Shown here one piece after another: positions 28,901-34,619 of a stretch of DNA of 45,013 nt. Source of the stretch: Bacteroidota bacterium. GTDB taxonomy: Bacteria; Bacteroidota; Bacteroidia; Chitinophagales; Chitinophagaceae. Each line of letters begins with the position of its first letter. The stretch's first letter is position 1. Made by a program: the position numbers and the translations under genes. Location: positions 1-45,013 of the forward strand of contig JAFAGR010000008.1 of NCBI GenBank assembly GCA_023422565.1. Reading direction: 5' to 3'. A model generated the notes under the pieces. That model was not told the DNA's origin and did no database searches. It worked only from the letters and a program-made list of their open reading frames with translations.

Positions 28901-31173
28901 GTGGGTGTCAGGTTACCTGCAATTGCTCCCGCGAACATCGGCGCTATGGAGATGGAATTCGCATCCAGCGAAGTAGACGCCTGCCAGTTGGCAAGAGTTG
29001 TTTGGTTACCGCCTGCTGCAAAGCCCACATGCGCATCCGTAGAAGTTGGCGAGATGTAAATATTATTAAAATTGGAAGTGATCGTACTCGCAGCCGTATT
29101 AAAATATAAACCGTGTTTCACAGATGCACCTCCGCGGGTGATGCTGATGATATTGTTTTTGATATCAATTCCAAATGCAGATGTGGTTTGATAAATACCT
29201 CTGGAGAAATCAGTACTGCCTGAAGTAGGCGCATCACCATCTATTGAAAGGGTATTATGATAGATAAACAGGTTGTCTGAACTTGTATTGTTAATTCCTA
29301 CCACATCACCATTACCTGTCAGATTGTAAACAATGTTGTTTATAATTTTATTTTCCAATCCAGCCATTGCATCCACGCCCGTAAACATAATTCCGTGGAA
29401 GGCATTGGTTGAATTATTATCTCCGCCGAACGGATTTGAAATGCGGTTCCTCGTTACTTCCGCGCTTATGCTAAGGTTTGTGAAATAAATACCATAGGAT
29501 GTAGTTGCTGATATAGTTCGCACAGGGCGTTGGATAATGTTAGCGTCTACTATTGTACCGAATGATCCGTAAACATAAATTCCATAGTTATGAAAATCAT
29601 TCACCGTATTTCCGGTAATCACGTTGTTCCTGTTCGCTTCTGTTGCGCTTCCTACAAGTGATATACCGAGGTATCCACCATTGATGGTATTATTGGCGAT
29701 AACGTTATCGTCGCTCAGCGTGGAGCCTGTGCCTGTAGCAGATGTGGCTGATCCACTTACCACAATGCCGGCAAAATTTGCAGAAGTTGATGTAAGGTTA
29801 AGGTTAACTGTACAACCTACGATGCTGTTGTTGTTGGCATCGTTCATCAGGTGGAAGCCGAAACCATAATCTGTGGTAGCGGTGCCCAGAGAATTTACTA
29901 CGAGGTTATTGAAATGAATGAAGTCTGCCCCGTCAAGTTTAATAACCGCTCTTTCATTTGTGTTTGTGGATATGAATTCAATGGCCTGGCCGTTACCGTT
30001 GAAGGTTACAGTTTTGTCTAACGCCGCGCCCGGCACTTCACTCATGATCAATTGCTCGTTGTACGGTCCGTTCAATACGTTGAAGATCACATCATCAGAA
30101 ATACCGCAACGTATGAAATCATAAGCCGCATTAAATGACTGGAAATTTGTAGCACTCGGCGCAGCTAACCGGTCTATTGTGAATGTTCCCGAAACCGCTA
30201 CCGGCGAATTTACTGTCACCGCGTTTGATGTAACCGAAACGCCGCAGGTTACTACAACCTGGTATTGCGTAGTTGTATTTTGCGAAAGGCTGAATGAAGG
30301 GTTGTTTGCCCCGGGAATATCGGTCCAGGTTACACCATCAGGAGAACTTTGCCATTGTATCGTTTGCCCGGTACCGTTAGTTCCACCGCTGTAGGTAAGC
30401 GTGAAGGGAACAGTGATACAGGTGTTAGCTGTAGAACTTGTAACCGTGCCCGGAACGGGAGGGTTTGTACATGGGCCACCGGGTGTAAAAGTGATTTGAA
30501 GTAAGGGCCGGCGATTATCAATGTCTGAAATTGAGTTGGTTGTAGAAGACAAAGTTCCCGCGTTAGCGAGAACAGTTTGACCGGTGCCATAAATTCTGTC
30601 GGGTACCGTATTCCATAACCATTCGAACGTACCCGTGGTGGCATTCCCGGAAACGGAGTTAATGTCCCACTCCGTTGATATCTCGATTGAACCACCAGTA
30701 TAAGTAAACGGATTATTTAATGTAAAGGGAATGAATGTGGGTGCAGTAGTAGCCGGAATATTCAATGCCAGATTCTCATATACCATGGTTGCCCCCGTGT
30801 TGAGGTTAGCCCATGTTTCTGAAGCTAGGCCAAAGGTGGTGGCTGTAGAATTCTTCATGTAAATTCTGAAGATCGCGGGCCCGTTGGTCACCGCATTATT
30901 ATTCTTAGCCCAACCCAGCTGTGAAATTATTGCACCTGGGGTTATGCCCACCGCTGCCAATTCATCTTGGGTGTACAGGTAAGCATACCTGCTCGCATCG
31001 TATGCACTACCTGCGGCAGAGCGGTAAATAGGACCGGCATTATATGCAGGCGTACCGGGAGTTCCGGTATTAATAACTACTGTTTGCGCTGTAACAGGAA
31101 TAAGAAAGGACAATCCGCATAAAAGGAGAAAAGAGATCTTACCGATAAACGCAGACATGTACATTTTTTTCAT
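19984..31173 (-). CDS. Giant T9SS cargo: four tandem beta-helix units, IgGFc-binding-like module, PKD, Ig-like, FN3, type B C-terminal domain
   Basis: The product is about 3729 residues from ATG at 31173 (MKKMYMSAF...); an in-frame GTG at 31179 is less likely. A signal peptide ends near VTAQT, and residues about 35-235 form a domain I do not recognise. Four tandem units of about 562 residues follow, each an Ig-like domain (NPPVPGTV...YQWQSSP...) plus a right-handed beta-helix of NosD type (NSIVGCTVNLN, DDNVIANNTINGG, ENKIINNIVYNLTGNGD), ending PDIGAVEF. After a linker comes an IgGFc-binding-like module (RGTNFWVGYGHHQ, from about residue 2658) homologous to that of the next gene, a PKD domain (WNWDFGNGETA), three Ig-like repeats of about 84 residues (YNWYDAATGGN), a fibronectin III domain and the type B CHU_C domain (FIPNSFSPNGDGLND...INLIR). 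It is probably a surface adhesin or polysaccharide-binding protein; no catalytic site is evident. Confidence 0.92.
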   Translation of the reverse strand: MKKMYMSAFIGKISFLLLCGLSFLIPVTAQTVVINTGTPGTPAYNAGPIYRSAAGSAYDASRYAYLYTQDELAAVGITPGAIISQLGWAKNNNAVTNGPAIFRIYMKNSTATTFGLASETWANLNTGATMVYENLALNIPATTAPTFIPFTLNNPFTYTGGSIEISTEWDINSVSGNATTGTFEWLWNTVPDRIYGTGQTVLANAGTLSSTTNSISDIDNRRPLLQITFTPGGPCTNPPVPGTVTSSTANTCITVPFTLTYSGGTNGTGQTIQWQSSPDGVTWTDIPGANNPSFSLSQNTTTQYQVVVTCGVSVTSNAVTVNSPVAVSGTFTIDRLAAPSATNFQSFNAAYDFIRCGISDDVIFNVLNGPYNEQLIMSEVPGAALDKTVTFNGNGQAIEFISTNTNERAVIKLDGADFIHFNNLVVNSLGTATTDYGFGFHLMNDANNNSIVGCTVNLNLTSTSANFAGIVVSGSATSATGTGSTLSDDNVIANNTINGGYLGISLVGSATEANRNNVITGNTVNDFHNYGIYVYGSFGTIVDANIIQRPVRTISATTSYGIYFTNLSISAEVTRNRISNPFGGDNNSTNAFHGIMFTGVDAMAGLENKIINNIVYNLTGNGDVVGINNTSSDNLFIYHNTLSIDGDAPTSGSTDFSRGIYQTTSAFGIDIKNNIISITRGGASVKHGLYFNTAASTITSNFNNIYISPTSTDAHVGFAAGGNQTTLANWQASTSLDANSISIAPMFAGAIAGNLTPTNALMDNLGTPVGVTIDIENAVRSSTTPDIGAVEFTPGPCLNPPVPGTVTSSVTDICATLPFTLIYSGGTFGTGQTVQWQSSPDGITWTDIPGATSLSLNTTQLATTQYRMLVTCGVSVGSAAVTVNSPALVQGDFTIDRLLPPGNGNFQSFNAAYDFIRCGISGNVRFHVANGPYNEQLIMTEVPNADITRTVTFNGNGQSIDFISINTNERAVIKLNGADYINFNNLVVNSLGASTSEYGFGFQLMNDANNNSIIGCTINLNTTSTSANYAGIVVSNSPTSATATGSTLSDDNVIANNTINGGLIGISLVGSATEANRNNVITANTINDFHTYGIYVLGSFGTIVEANSIQRPTRAVSATIAYGIYFTNLSVSAEVTKNRISNPFGGDNNSTNDFNGIFFTGNDGFAGLENKVTNNLIYNLTGSGDVVGISTTSSDNVFIYHNTISIDGDAPLTTASNYARGIYQTTEAFGVDIKNNIISITRSGPSEKHAFYFNTPASTITSNYNNIYIGTSVQNAFVGFANTTDYATLTAWTAATTFDINSITTDPVFAAPLAGNFMPTNASVNDLGTPVGVTSDIDNTVRSATNPDIGAYEFTPLPCNAPPTPGVAVLSDDNVCENELVGLSVSANSTGLSQTYQWQSSPNIGGPWTPVGAVVTNPNISINATTTLYYQLGVTCNGNTQFTAPVLLTVTPGLTNQLYTINGALPTGGLNFRTFNDAYAAMSCGIVDPITFNVDPAGGPYIEQLIMEPIFGASSINTVTFKGNGAVIRFDPTVTGERAVIKLRGADHIIFDSLTIDASGAGATYGFGVHLINNADSNVIRNCTILSNTSSTSTVNYAGIVISNSETSATATGATRCDENLIENNTIIGGHYGITLTGSTTERVLNNKFLNNTIQDFNSYGIYMNIVGPTVVEGNNISRPTRTTMTTFYGVYGTGSSNGVQVSKNRIHNPFDGDVSSTSDFFGVYFTGFDGDQGIENIVSNNLIYNINGEGDQTAFYNTSSDYALYYHNTVSLEDQNSFTSLTTRGFYQTTAATGIKVRNNIFTLNRAGAGVQHVLYFNTPASQIESDRNILYVADGTSNYTGRANATDYVTLAQWRAGSTQDGASENLYPEYANVLMGDYTPTLGAVDNLGLPVGITTDIFGAPRSATTPDVGAIEFAVPPCQNPPTPGTSVVTPNSGICIGTTVLLTLSGNTVGGGQTYQWQSAPSATGPWTNISPVLNSPAFQWAVGTETFFQAVITCSGTSVTSSVESVSLNPYLLAGVYTIDPSQAPSATNYQSFQAAVSALDCGIGGDVFFDAVPGTYTEQIRIRPVGNANIDNRVTFRSQNGDRTSVILTFNATTSPAGPHTVKLDSASYITFMNMTIRGTGTGARAVELAGTATYDSIYNCVISVPNVTSTSTNVAGIYGAGIRGENHTIKGNLISGGFAGVSIAGISAGGLLANLVVDSNIVNSFYQYGIYTNFTKRISVRENEVTVGSPAASSIYGIYSSNADTAMNVSRNRVTLSGLSAIGYGLYFTASDANNVERGKVMANKINGIGGNTGNLYGMYFTSTVNADIINNVSSINTSASTAYASYSTTGSGNRYWNNSIQNSSSASSTNNIAAYFSQTTSAGNGPIDIRNNIFSHVGGSIALQIANVNFVYSDYNFLYTTGANLVRRGTVNHPSLQAWQNDAFWDVNSIVYPPAFTNATDLVPDLTSPDVWAMHGRGVQIEGNNVDFNGNTRPTSLTEGAPDMGAYEFLPTSLPTVLTAFPAAPAPGITQTFMYGTDTVTKITYAAGSTVPTNVELRRYSGVLPPNLAPGQPSTYFYTDADITGSQPSDIKVEQYYIDPWQGFISNQAFIKLGRTDATNNWLVNAASTVNEVANIIRDENLNFLDKFTGLTDGTTPTNPPTVLPPADSSNRGTNFWVGYGHHQGFELSNQQDMILYFSAEQAANVVVKINGTGYIREYQVPANSVITSSIIPKTGVYDARLLTDGKSTKGISIESDVPIVAYAHIYASTMSEATLLLPVGTYSSEYTALTTVQNYAPNTYSWTYVIAAHDSTRVEITPSNPTLSGRPAGVPFIVNLNKGEVYQVLGALLAPNSDDGFDMTGTFIKSIPNDNGRCLPMAVFSGSSRTNIGCGTSTPASSGDNIFEQNFPYNAWGKKYLVAATSNATSASSLSTNIYRIAVRDPNTAIFVNGAQLPLASLRNNFYYQIESNSPDVITGDKPFIVAQILSSSGACPNTSGDGDPAMVYVSPVEQGIKRIGLYRNTQNSIDEQYLTLIIPTGGLGTLMIDNNLNAWDHSYAHTEPGYTVVVKRWAPATNSQVIVQSDSAFTAITYGLGSVESYAYNAGTLVRNLNSRPVITNVLGNGQPSPYTCTNAPFTISTQFSIKPVSINWALSNVPAMSPNADVFENNPVPSDSTIINGTMFYQYNLPGVFTISESGEYVIPIIITHPDIEGCSNSLEVSLALDVRPSPTADFTVTSGCTGDPTTFTGTPTSNGVNITTWNWDFGNGETANTMSHTLTYAAAGTYNVTYDIVTADGCIGDTTLALVIGERPVVAVVEDTLSICGGSTATFTIDNPQPGVVYNWYDAATGGNLVHTGETFPTTAAANTEYWVEGALGTCISTTRVRVLLEVGNTLSVSLVQNEFTICTPGAITFDVLNPIAGATYTWYDALTGGTVVNTGTSFTIPNVSTSVTYYVEGQTGTCLPDTRTPAIINFVPSDAIALVEDTISVCGTGDVTFAIDNPVTGTTYNWYDAATGGNIVHTGSTYTITGVSSQLEFWVEGTNGTCTSLREHAVVMYAVSLEAPVVTVTEEGPDFVTFSWNAVPLAATYSVSTDNGLTWTAPSSGASGLTHTVSGLTPDQSVTLIVRAELGAACASGISDPVTGTAKSSAVFIPNSFSPNGDGLNDVLQVYGNSIESLRFMVFNQWGEKLSESTNKANVWDGKQGGKSQPSGVYMYVTRIVLRDGTVINKKGSINLIR
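20540..21290 (-). repeat. Three tandem Ig-like repeats of about 84 residues
   Basis: The coding segments for YNWYDAATGG, YTWYDALTGG and YNWYDAATGG lie near 20660, 20910 and 21160, about 250 bp apart. Each unit ends with a YWVEG or YYVEG and GTC motif. They form the spacer between the PKD and FN3 domains of the large cargo protein. Confidence 0.75.
23690..30465 (-). repeat. Four tandem units of about 1.69 kb inside the large cargo gene
   Basis: The coding segments for NPPVPGTV or NPPTPGTS start at 30465, 28779, about 27096 and 25400, giving periods of 1686, about 1683 and about 1696 bp. The first two units share long, nearly identical protein strings (TVTFNGNGQ, INGG, SDDNVIANNTINGG). The third is a little diverged, and the fourth is the most diverged and lacks most of the shared strings. 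Each unit closes with PD(I/V/M)GA(V/I/Y)EF. Confidence 0.88.
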
Positions 31174-31585
31174 AAACACCTTTATTTGAAATAATAGATA
31201 CTAAACAATTCGTTCTTGCGCCGTAAAAACAGCTTGCTGCACAGTATAAAAAGTGCGGGGTTTAAAAGGGAAAACTTGGATTAACAGGGGGTTGGGATCA
31301 AAAGTTGTGTTCATAAGAAAAGATTACCTAACTCATTGGTAACAAAAACTTAAAAACGACGCCTCAAACTTAATCATTATTGTTAAAAATAACTGAAAGA
31401 TTAACCCCTTTTGTTAGAATTTTTTTTGCCCCGGATATCCCCACACATTATTTAAAACTCTTATTTTTCTTATTCGCCAAGGTCTTGTTTTTGATAGAGA
31501 GGGTTTTAGTGCGATTGGCTGCACTACTCGATGGTTTTCAAGCGAAAAAACTGGAATTTCCCGATATTTGCGTAATTCTTATAAA
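31174..31585. other. Intergenic region between the T9SS module and the dihydroorotase-like gene
   Basis: This AT-rich stretch of about 410 bases separates divergent transcription units and must hold both promoters. No perfect TAnnTTTG is seen for the minus-strand module. On the plus strand GATATTTG at 31563-31570, seven of eight matches, ends 15 bases before the ATG at 31586. A 69-residue open frame here is AT-driven and has no recognisable features. No RNA structure is evident. Confidence 0.45.
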
Positions 31586-32839
31586 ATGAAGGTTTTAATC
31601 AGACAGGCAAAAGTATTTTCGTCAAAATCTCCCTTTCACCTTCAAACGGCCGATATTTTAATTGACGATGGCCGGATTCAACAAATTGCACCTCATATAG
31701 AAGCTGTTGCAGACTTTACGGAAATAAGCCGGGAAGGATTATGCGTAAGCGCCGGCTGGATGGATGTTTTTGCAGACTTTGCCGACCCCGGCTTTGAATT
31801 TCGCGAAACCATTGAAACCGGCTCGGATGCCGCCGCCTCCGGAGGTTTCACAGCCGTTATGCTCCTGGTCTCTTCCTCAACAGGGTCGCCGGCCCGCAGC
31901 GCGGTTGAGTATCTGATTAACAAGGAGGCACCTGTGGCAGTTTACCCTATAGGCAGCATCACCGTAAAAAATGAAGGAAGCCAGCTTTCCGAAATGTACG
32001 ATATGCATGCGGCCGGTGCCGTTGCATTCTCAGACGGGCCAACTGGTTTGCAGCATCCGGGAGTAATGGTAAAAGCTCTCCAGTATGTTTTGCCTTTGAA
32101 TTCCTCCATTATACAAGTACCGGGTAACCGGCAGATCAATCCGAATGGATTGGTGAACGAGGGGGTTCAGGGCACAAAGCTTGGCCTGCCCGGCCTTCCG
32201 GCCCTTGCCGAAGAGATCATGATTTCGCGTGATATCGAGTTGTTGCGCTACACAGGTTCAAGGCTTCACCTCACCGGCATTTCCACTAAGAAAGGTTTAG
32301 CCTTGGTTCGTAAAGCGAAGGAGGACGGTTTAAATATCACCTGCTCGGTTACGCCCTATCACCTGAATTATACGGATGCCGATCTGCATTCATACGATAC
32401 AAACCTTAAAGTGTATCCGCCCCTGCGAACGGAAGAAGATCTTGTGGAACTGAATGATGCAGTTGATGAAGGTTTGATAGATTGCCTTGCTTCTCATCAT
32501 TTCCCCTGGCACCGTGATGAGAAGGATTGCGAGTTTGAATACTCCCGCTTCGGCATGGCCGGCATTCAAAGTGTGTTTGGAGCTGCAGGCAAACGGATTT
32601 TGAATACCGAAAAACTAATTCACCTTTTAACTAACGGCCGGATTGTATTCGGGCTACCCGTTCCTGAGATCCGCGAGGGAGAAATTGCTGACCTCACACT
32701 TTTTAATCCCGGCGAAACATATACATTTGCCCCCGGCCAAAACCGTTCACGTTCAGCAAATAATGTTTTCATAAACAGTGAACTGCGCGGACGGGTTTAC
32801 GGAACGATTCACCATAATAAAATCCACCTGAACAAATGA
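31586..32839 (+). CDS. Dihydroorotase-like amidohydrolase lacking metal ligands (probably non-catalytic)
   Basis: The product is 417 residues from ATG at 31586 (MKVLIRQAKVF). It matches the Bacteroidota dihydroorotase family over its length: ADILIDDGRI, TIETGSDAAASGGFTAVMLL, YPIGSITVKNEGSQLSEMYDMHAAGAVAFSDG, NEGVQGTKLGLPGLPALAEEIMISRDIELL, TCSVTPYHL, LKVYPPLRTEEDL, CLASHHFPW. The metal-binding DxHxHLRxPG motif of active enzymes is replaced by DVFADFADPG (60-69): both histidines and the arginine are gone. It is therefore probably an inactive PyrC homologue, like those that stabilise aspartate transcarbamoylase in other bacteria, or has lost pyrimidine function altogether (inference). The downstream DUF4199 gene overlaps its stop by ATGA, so they are coupled. 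Confidence 0.88.
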   Translation: MKVLIRQAKVFSSKSPFHLQTADILIDDGRIQQIAPHIEAVADFTEISREGLCVSAGWMDVFADFADPGFEFRETIETGSDAAASGGFTAVMLLVSSSTGSPARSAVEYLINKEAPVAVYPIGSITVKNEGSQLSEMYDMHAAGAVAFSDGPTGLQHPGVMVKALQYVLPLNSSIIQVPGNRQINPNGLVNEGVQGTKLGLPGLPALAEEIMISRDIELLRYTGSRLHLTGISTKKGLALVRKAKEDGLNITCSVTPYHLNYTDADLHSYDTNLKVYPPLRTEEDLVELNDAVDEGLIDCLASHHFPWHRDEKDCEFEYSRFGMAGIQSVFGAAGKRILNTEKLIHLLTNGRIVFGLPVPEIREGEIADLTLFNPGETYTFAPGQNRSRSANNVFINSELRGRVYGTIHHNKIHLNK

Positions 32840-33351
32840 TCAACCTCAGCCCAACTTTAAAAGGTGTGGTAACAGGGCTGCTTATGATAGCAGTTTCCAT
32901 TGCTATTTACGCCCGGTTCGGCAATTTTGAAGGGCAGTTGATCTTCATCAATTACCTTCTCTACATCGGTGGCATCGCATGGACGCTCATTGCTTACAGC
33001 CGAATGGAGGTATTGAAAACATTTAAAACATATTTCACACAGGGATTTAAATGTTTTATCACCGTCACGTTTTTGATGGTCATTTTCACTTTCGGTTTTT
33101 TGAAAATGACACCCGGCATGAAGGAAGAAATGGCGCAGAATTATCGCACCGAATTAATTAACCAGGGTGATAAAACTCCGGCTGAAATTGAAACGATGGT
33201 TTTGAAAGCGAAGGAATATTACATCACACAGCAAACTTCATTGACCATATTTTTCTATCTTTTTGCAGGCACCGTAGTTACCGTAATTATTTCCATGATC
33301 CTGATGTCGGTACGAAAGGGCCATCAGTATCAACGCACCATAAACACATAA
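32836..33351 (+). CDS. DUF4199 family membrane protein
   Basis: This is a small 171-residue integral membrane protein with four hydrophobic segments: about 8-28 (LKGVVTGLLMIAVSIAIYARF), 35-55 (LIFINYLLYIGGIAWTLIAYS), 70-90 (FITVTFLMVIFTFGFLKM) and 135-160 (LTIFFYLFAGTVVTVIISMIL). A charged loop (about 92-132) with EEMAQNYRTELINQGDKTPAEIETM lies between the third and fourth. The pattern fits DUF4199, a family of unknown function common in Bacteroidota. It overlaps the dihydroorotase-like gene by 4 bases and precedes the GT2 gene by 9 bases, so the three are probably one operon. A membrane-glycolipid role is only suggested by context. Confidence 0.75.
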   Translation: MINLSPTLKGVVTGLLMIAVSIAIYARFGNFEGQLIFINYLLYIGGIAWTLIAYSRMEVLKTFKTYFTQGFKCFITVTFLMVIFTFGFLKMTPGMKEEMAQNYRTELINQGDKTPAEIETMVLKAKEYYITQQTSLTIFFYLFAGTVVTVIISMILMSVRKGHQYQRTINT

Positions 33352-33360
33352 AGTATTTAC

Positions 33361-34302
33361 ATGCAGATCTCGGTTGTGATACCGCTGTTCAATGAAGAAG
33401 AATCTTTGCCGGAGCTCGCGGCATGGATAGAACGTGTGATGCAGGCTAACGGATACAGTTATGAAGTTATAATGGTAGATGACGGCAGCACAGATGATTC
33501 ATGGAAAGTGATAGAAAATTTGGGTGCGAACAATAATCGCTTCAAAGGCATAAAGTTTCAACGCAATTATGGAAAGAGCGCCGCGCTTAATGAAGGCTTC
33601 AAAGCTGCTTCAGGCGATGTGGTGATCACGATGGATGCCGACATGCAGGACAGTCCTGACGAAATTCCCGGCTTGTATAACATGATCGTACAAGACAGGT
33701 TTGATATGGTGAGTGGCTGGAAGAAAAAGAGATACGACAATACATTCACGAAAAACCTTCCTTCTAAATTATTCAATGCGGCAGCCAGAAGAAGTTCCGG
33801 TATAAAACTGCACGATTTTAATTGCGGATTGAAATCTTACCGCAGCAAGGTGGTGAAAACGATTGAGGTTTATGGCGAGATGCACCGGTACATTCCCGTA
33901 CTTGCCAAATGGAGTGGCTTTAAAAAGATCGGAGAAAAAGTGGTGGAACATCGTCCCCGAAAATATGGCGTAACAAAATTCGGATGGGAAAGATTCATTA
34001 ACGGATTTCTTGACCTGGGTTCGATAATGTTCGTCGGAAAATTCGGTAAAAAGCCAATGCATTTTTTCGGATTATGGGGAAGCATTGTATTCTTTGGCGG
34101 TTTATTGATATGGGTTTACCTCTTCATTGCCAAGTTTGCTTTTCAAAAGTATAACATGACGGACAGGCCACTCTTTTACATTGGCATCATTTCAATTGTG
34201 ATCGGTGTGCAATTATTCCTGGCCGGTTTTCTTGGCGAGCTCATCGCCAGGAATTCTTCCATCCGCAACAACTATCTTATAGAAGACAGATCGGGTTTGT
34301 AA
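33361..34302 (+). CDS. Family 2 glycosyltransferase, polyprenyl-phosphate glycosyltransferase type
   Basis: The 313-residue protein starts with a GT-A catalytic domain: ISVVIPLFNEEESLPEL (3-19), VIMVDDGSTDDSW (37-48), NYGKSAALNEGFKAASGDVVITMDADMQDSPDEI with the DxD-type motif Asp92-Ala-Asp94. RKYGVTKFGWERF follows at about 207, a motif of the dolichyl-phosphate-mannose synthase/GtrB/ArnC branch. Two C-terminal membrane helices (about 233-256, FGLWGSIVFFGGLLIWVYLF, and 267-290, FYIGIISIVIGVQLFLAGFLG) anchor it. It probably transfers a sugar from a nucleotide donor to undecaprenyl phosphate for surface glycan assembly. It closes the operon with the dihydroorotase-like and DUF4199 genes. The sugar is not known. 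Confidence 0.9.
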   Translation: MQISVVIPLFNEEESLPELAAWIERVMQANGYSYEVIMVDDGSTDDSWKVIENLGANNNRFKGIKFQRNYGKSAALNEGFKAASGDVVITMDADMQDSPDEIPGLYNMIVQDRFDMVSGWKKKRYDNTFTKNLPSKLFNAAARRSSGIKLHDFNCGLKSYRSKVVKTIEVYGEMHRYIPVLAKWSGFKKIGEKVVEHRPRKYGVTKFGWERFINGFLDLGSIMFVGKFGKKPMHFFGLWGSIVFFGGLLIWVYLFIAKFAFQKYNMTDRPLFYIGIISIVIGVQLFLAGFLGELIARNSSIRNNYLIEDRSGL

Positions 34303-34502
34303 TACGGATTACGATTTACGAATTACGATTTATAAACTACGACATATGAAGAACGATTAAACCATCCTACCATTAAACCATCCAACCATTAATCCCCGCC
34401 CAGGCGGGCAAGCTATCCAACCATTAATCCCCGCCCAAGCCGGCCAGCTATCCAACCATAAAACCATAAAACTATCCAACCATAAAACCAACCAACCATA
34501 AA
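34303..34502. repeat. Low-complexity repeat tract upstream of the GT4 gene
   Basis: No gene is seen apart from the possible 5' end of the next one. The tract begins with TACGATTTACGAATTACGATTTA words, as in the first 70 bases of the window. It continues with CCAACCATTAATCC/CCAACCATAAAACC words and holds two copies of the palindrome CCCGCC-CA-GGCGGG with tail CAAGCTATCC (34395-34418) or a degenerate copy (34430-34453). It ends as (CCAACCATAAAA)n directly against sequence encoding the GT4 N-terminus. Confidence 0.75.
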
Positions 34503-34619
34503 ACCATAATCATCATCGGGCCCGCGCATCCTCTTCGCGGCGGGCTGGCCACCTTTAATGAAAGGCTTTCACGGGCATTTGTTGAGGAAGGGCATGAAGC
34601 GGGAATCGTCACCTTCTCA
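34503..34619 (+). other. N-terminal coding part of the GT4 gene without a canonical start
   Basis: In frame with the ORF beginning at 34620, these bases encode TIIIIGPAHPLRGGLATFNE and on to RLSRAFVEEGHEAGIVTFS. This is the conserved N-terminal strand and glycine loop of this GT4 subfamily, in which proteins typically start M-K-x-I-I-x-I-G-P-A. The nearest in-frame stop is TAA at 34467-34469, and between it and 34620 there is no ATG, GTG or TTG in frame. The only candidates are ATA (34482, 34506), ATC (34509) or CTG. The codons just upstream (AAC CAT AAA ACC) belong to the repeat tract. Either a rare start codon is used or the original start has been overwritten. Confidence 0.75.

Noticed and set aside
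13995..30394. Many plus-strand open frames of 60-160 codons opposite the two giant genes
   Set aside because: They arise from the composition of the minus-strand repeats: they recur with the same periodicity, lack promoters and match no family, so they are shadows.
31174..31585. Riboswitch or attenuator upstream of the dihydroorotase-like gene
   Set aside because: No conserved riboswitch core and no terminator/antiterminator pair can be drawn by eye; the region is only AT-rich.
31380..31589. 69-codon frame upstream of the dihydroorotase-like gene
   Set aside because: AT-rich and hydrophobic by composition, overlaps the promoter region and the next start, and has no family-like sequence.
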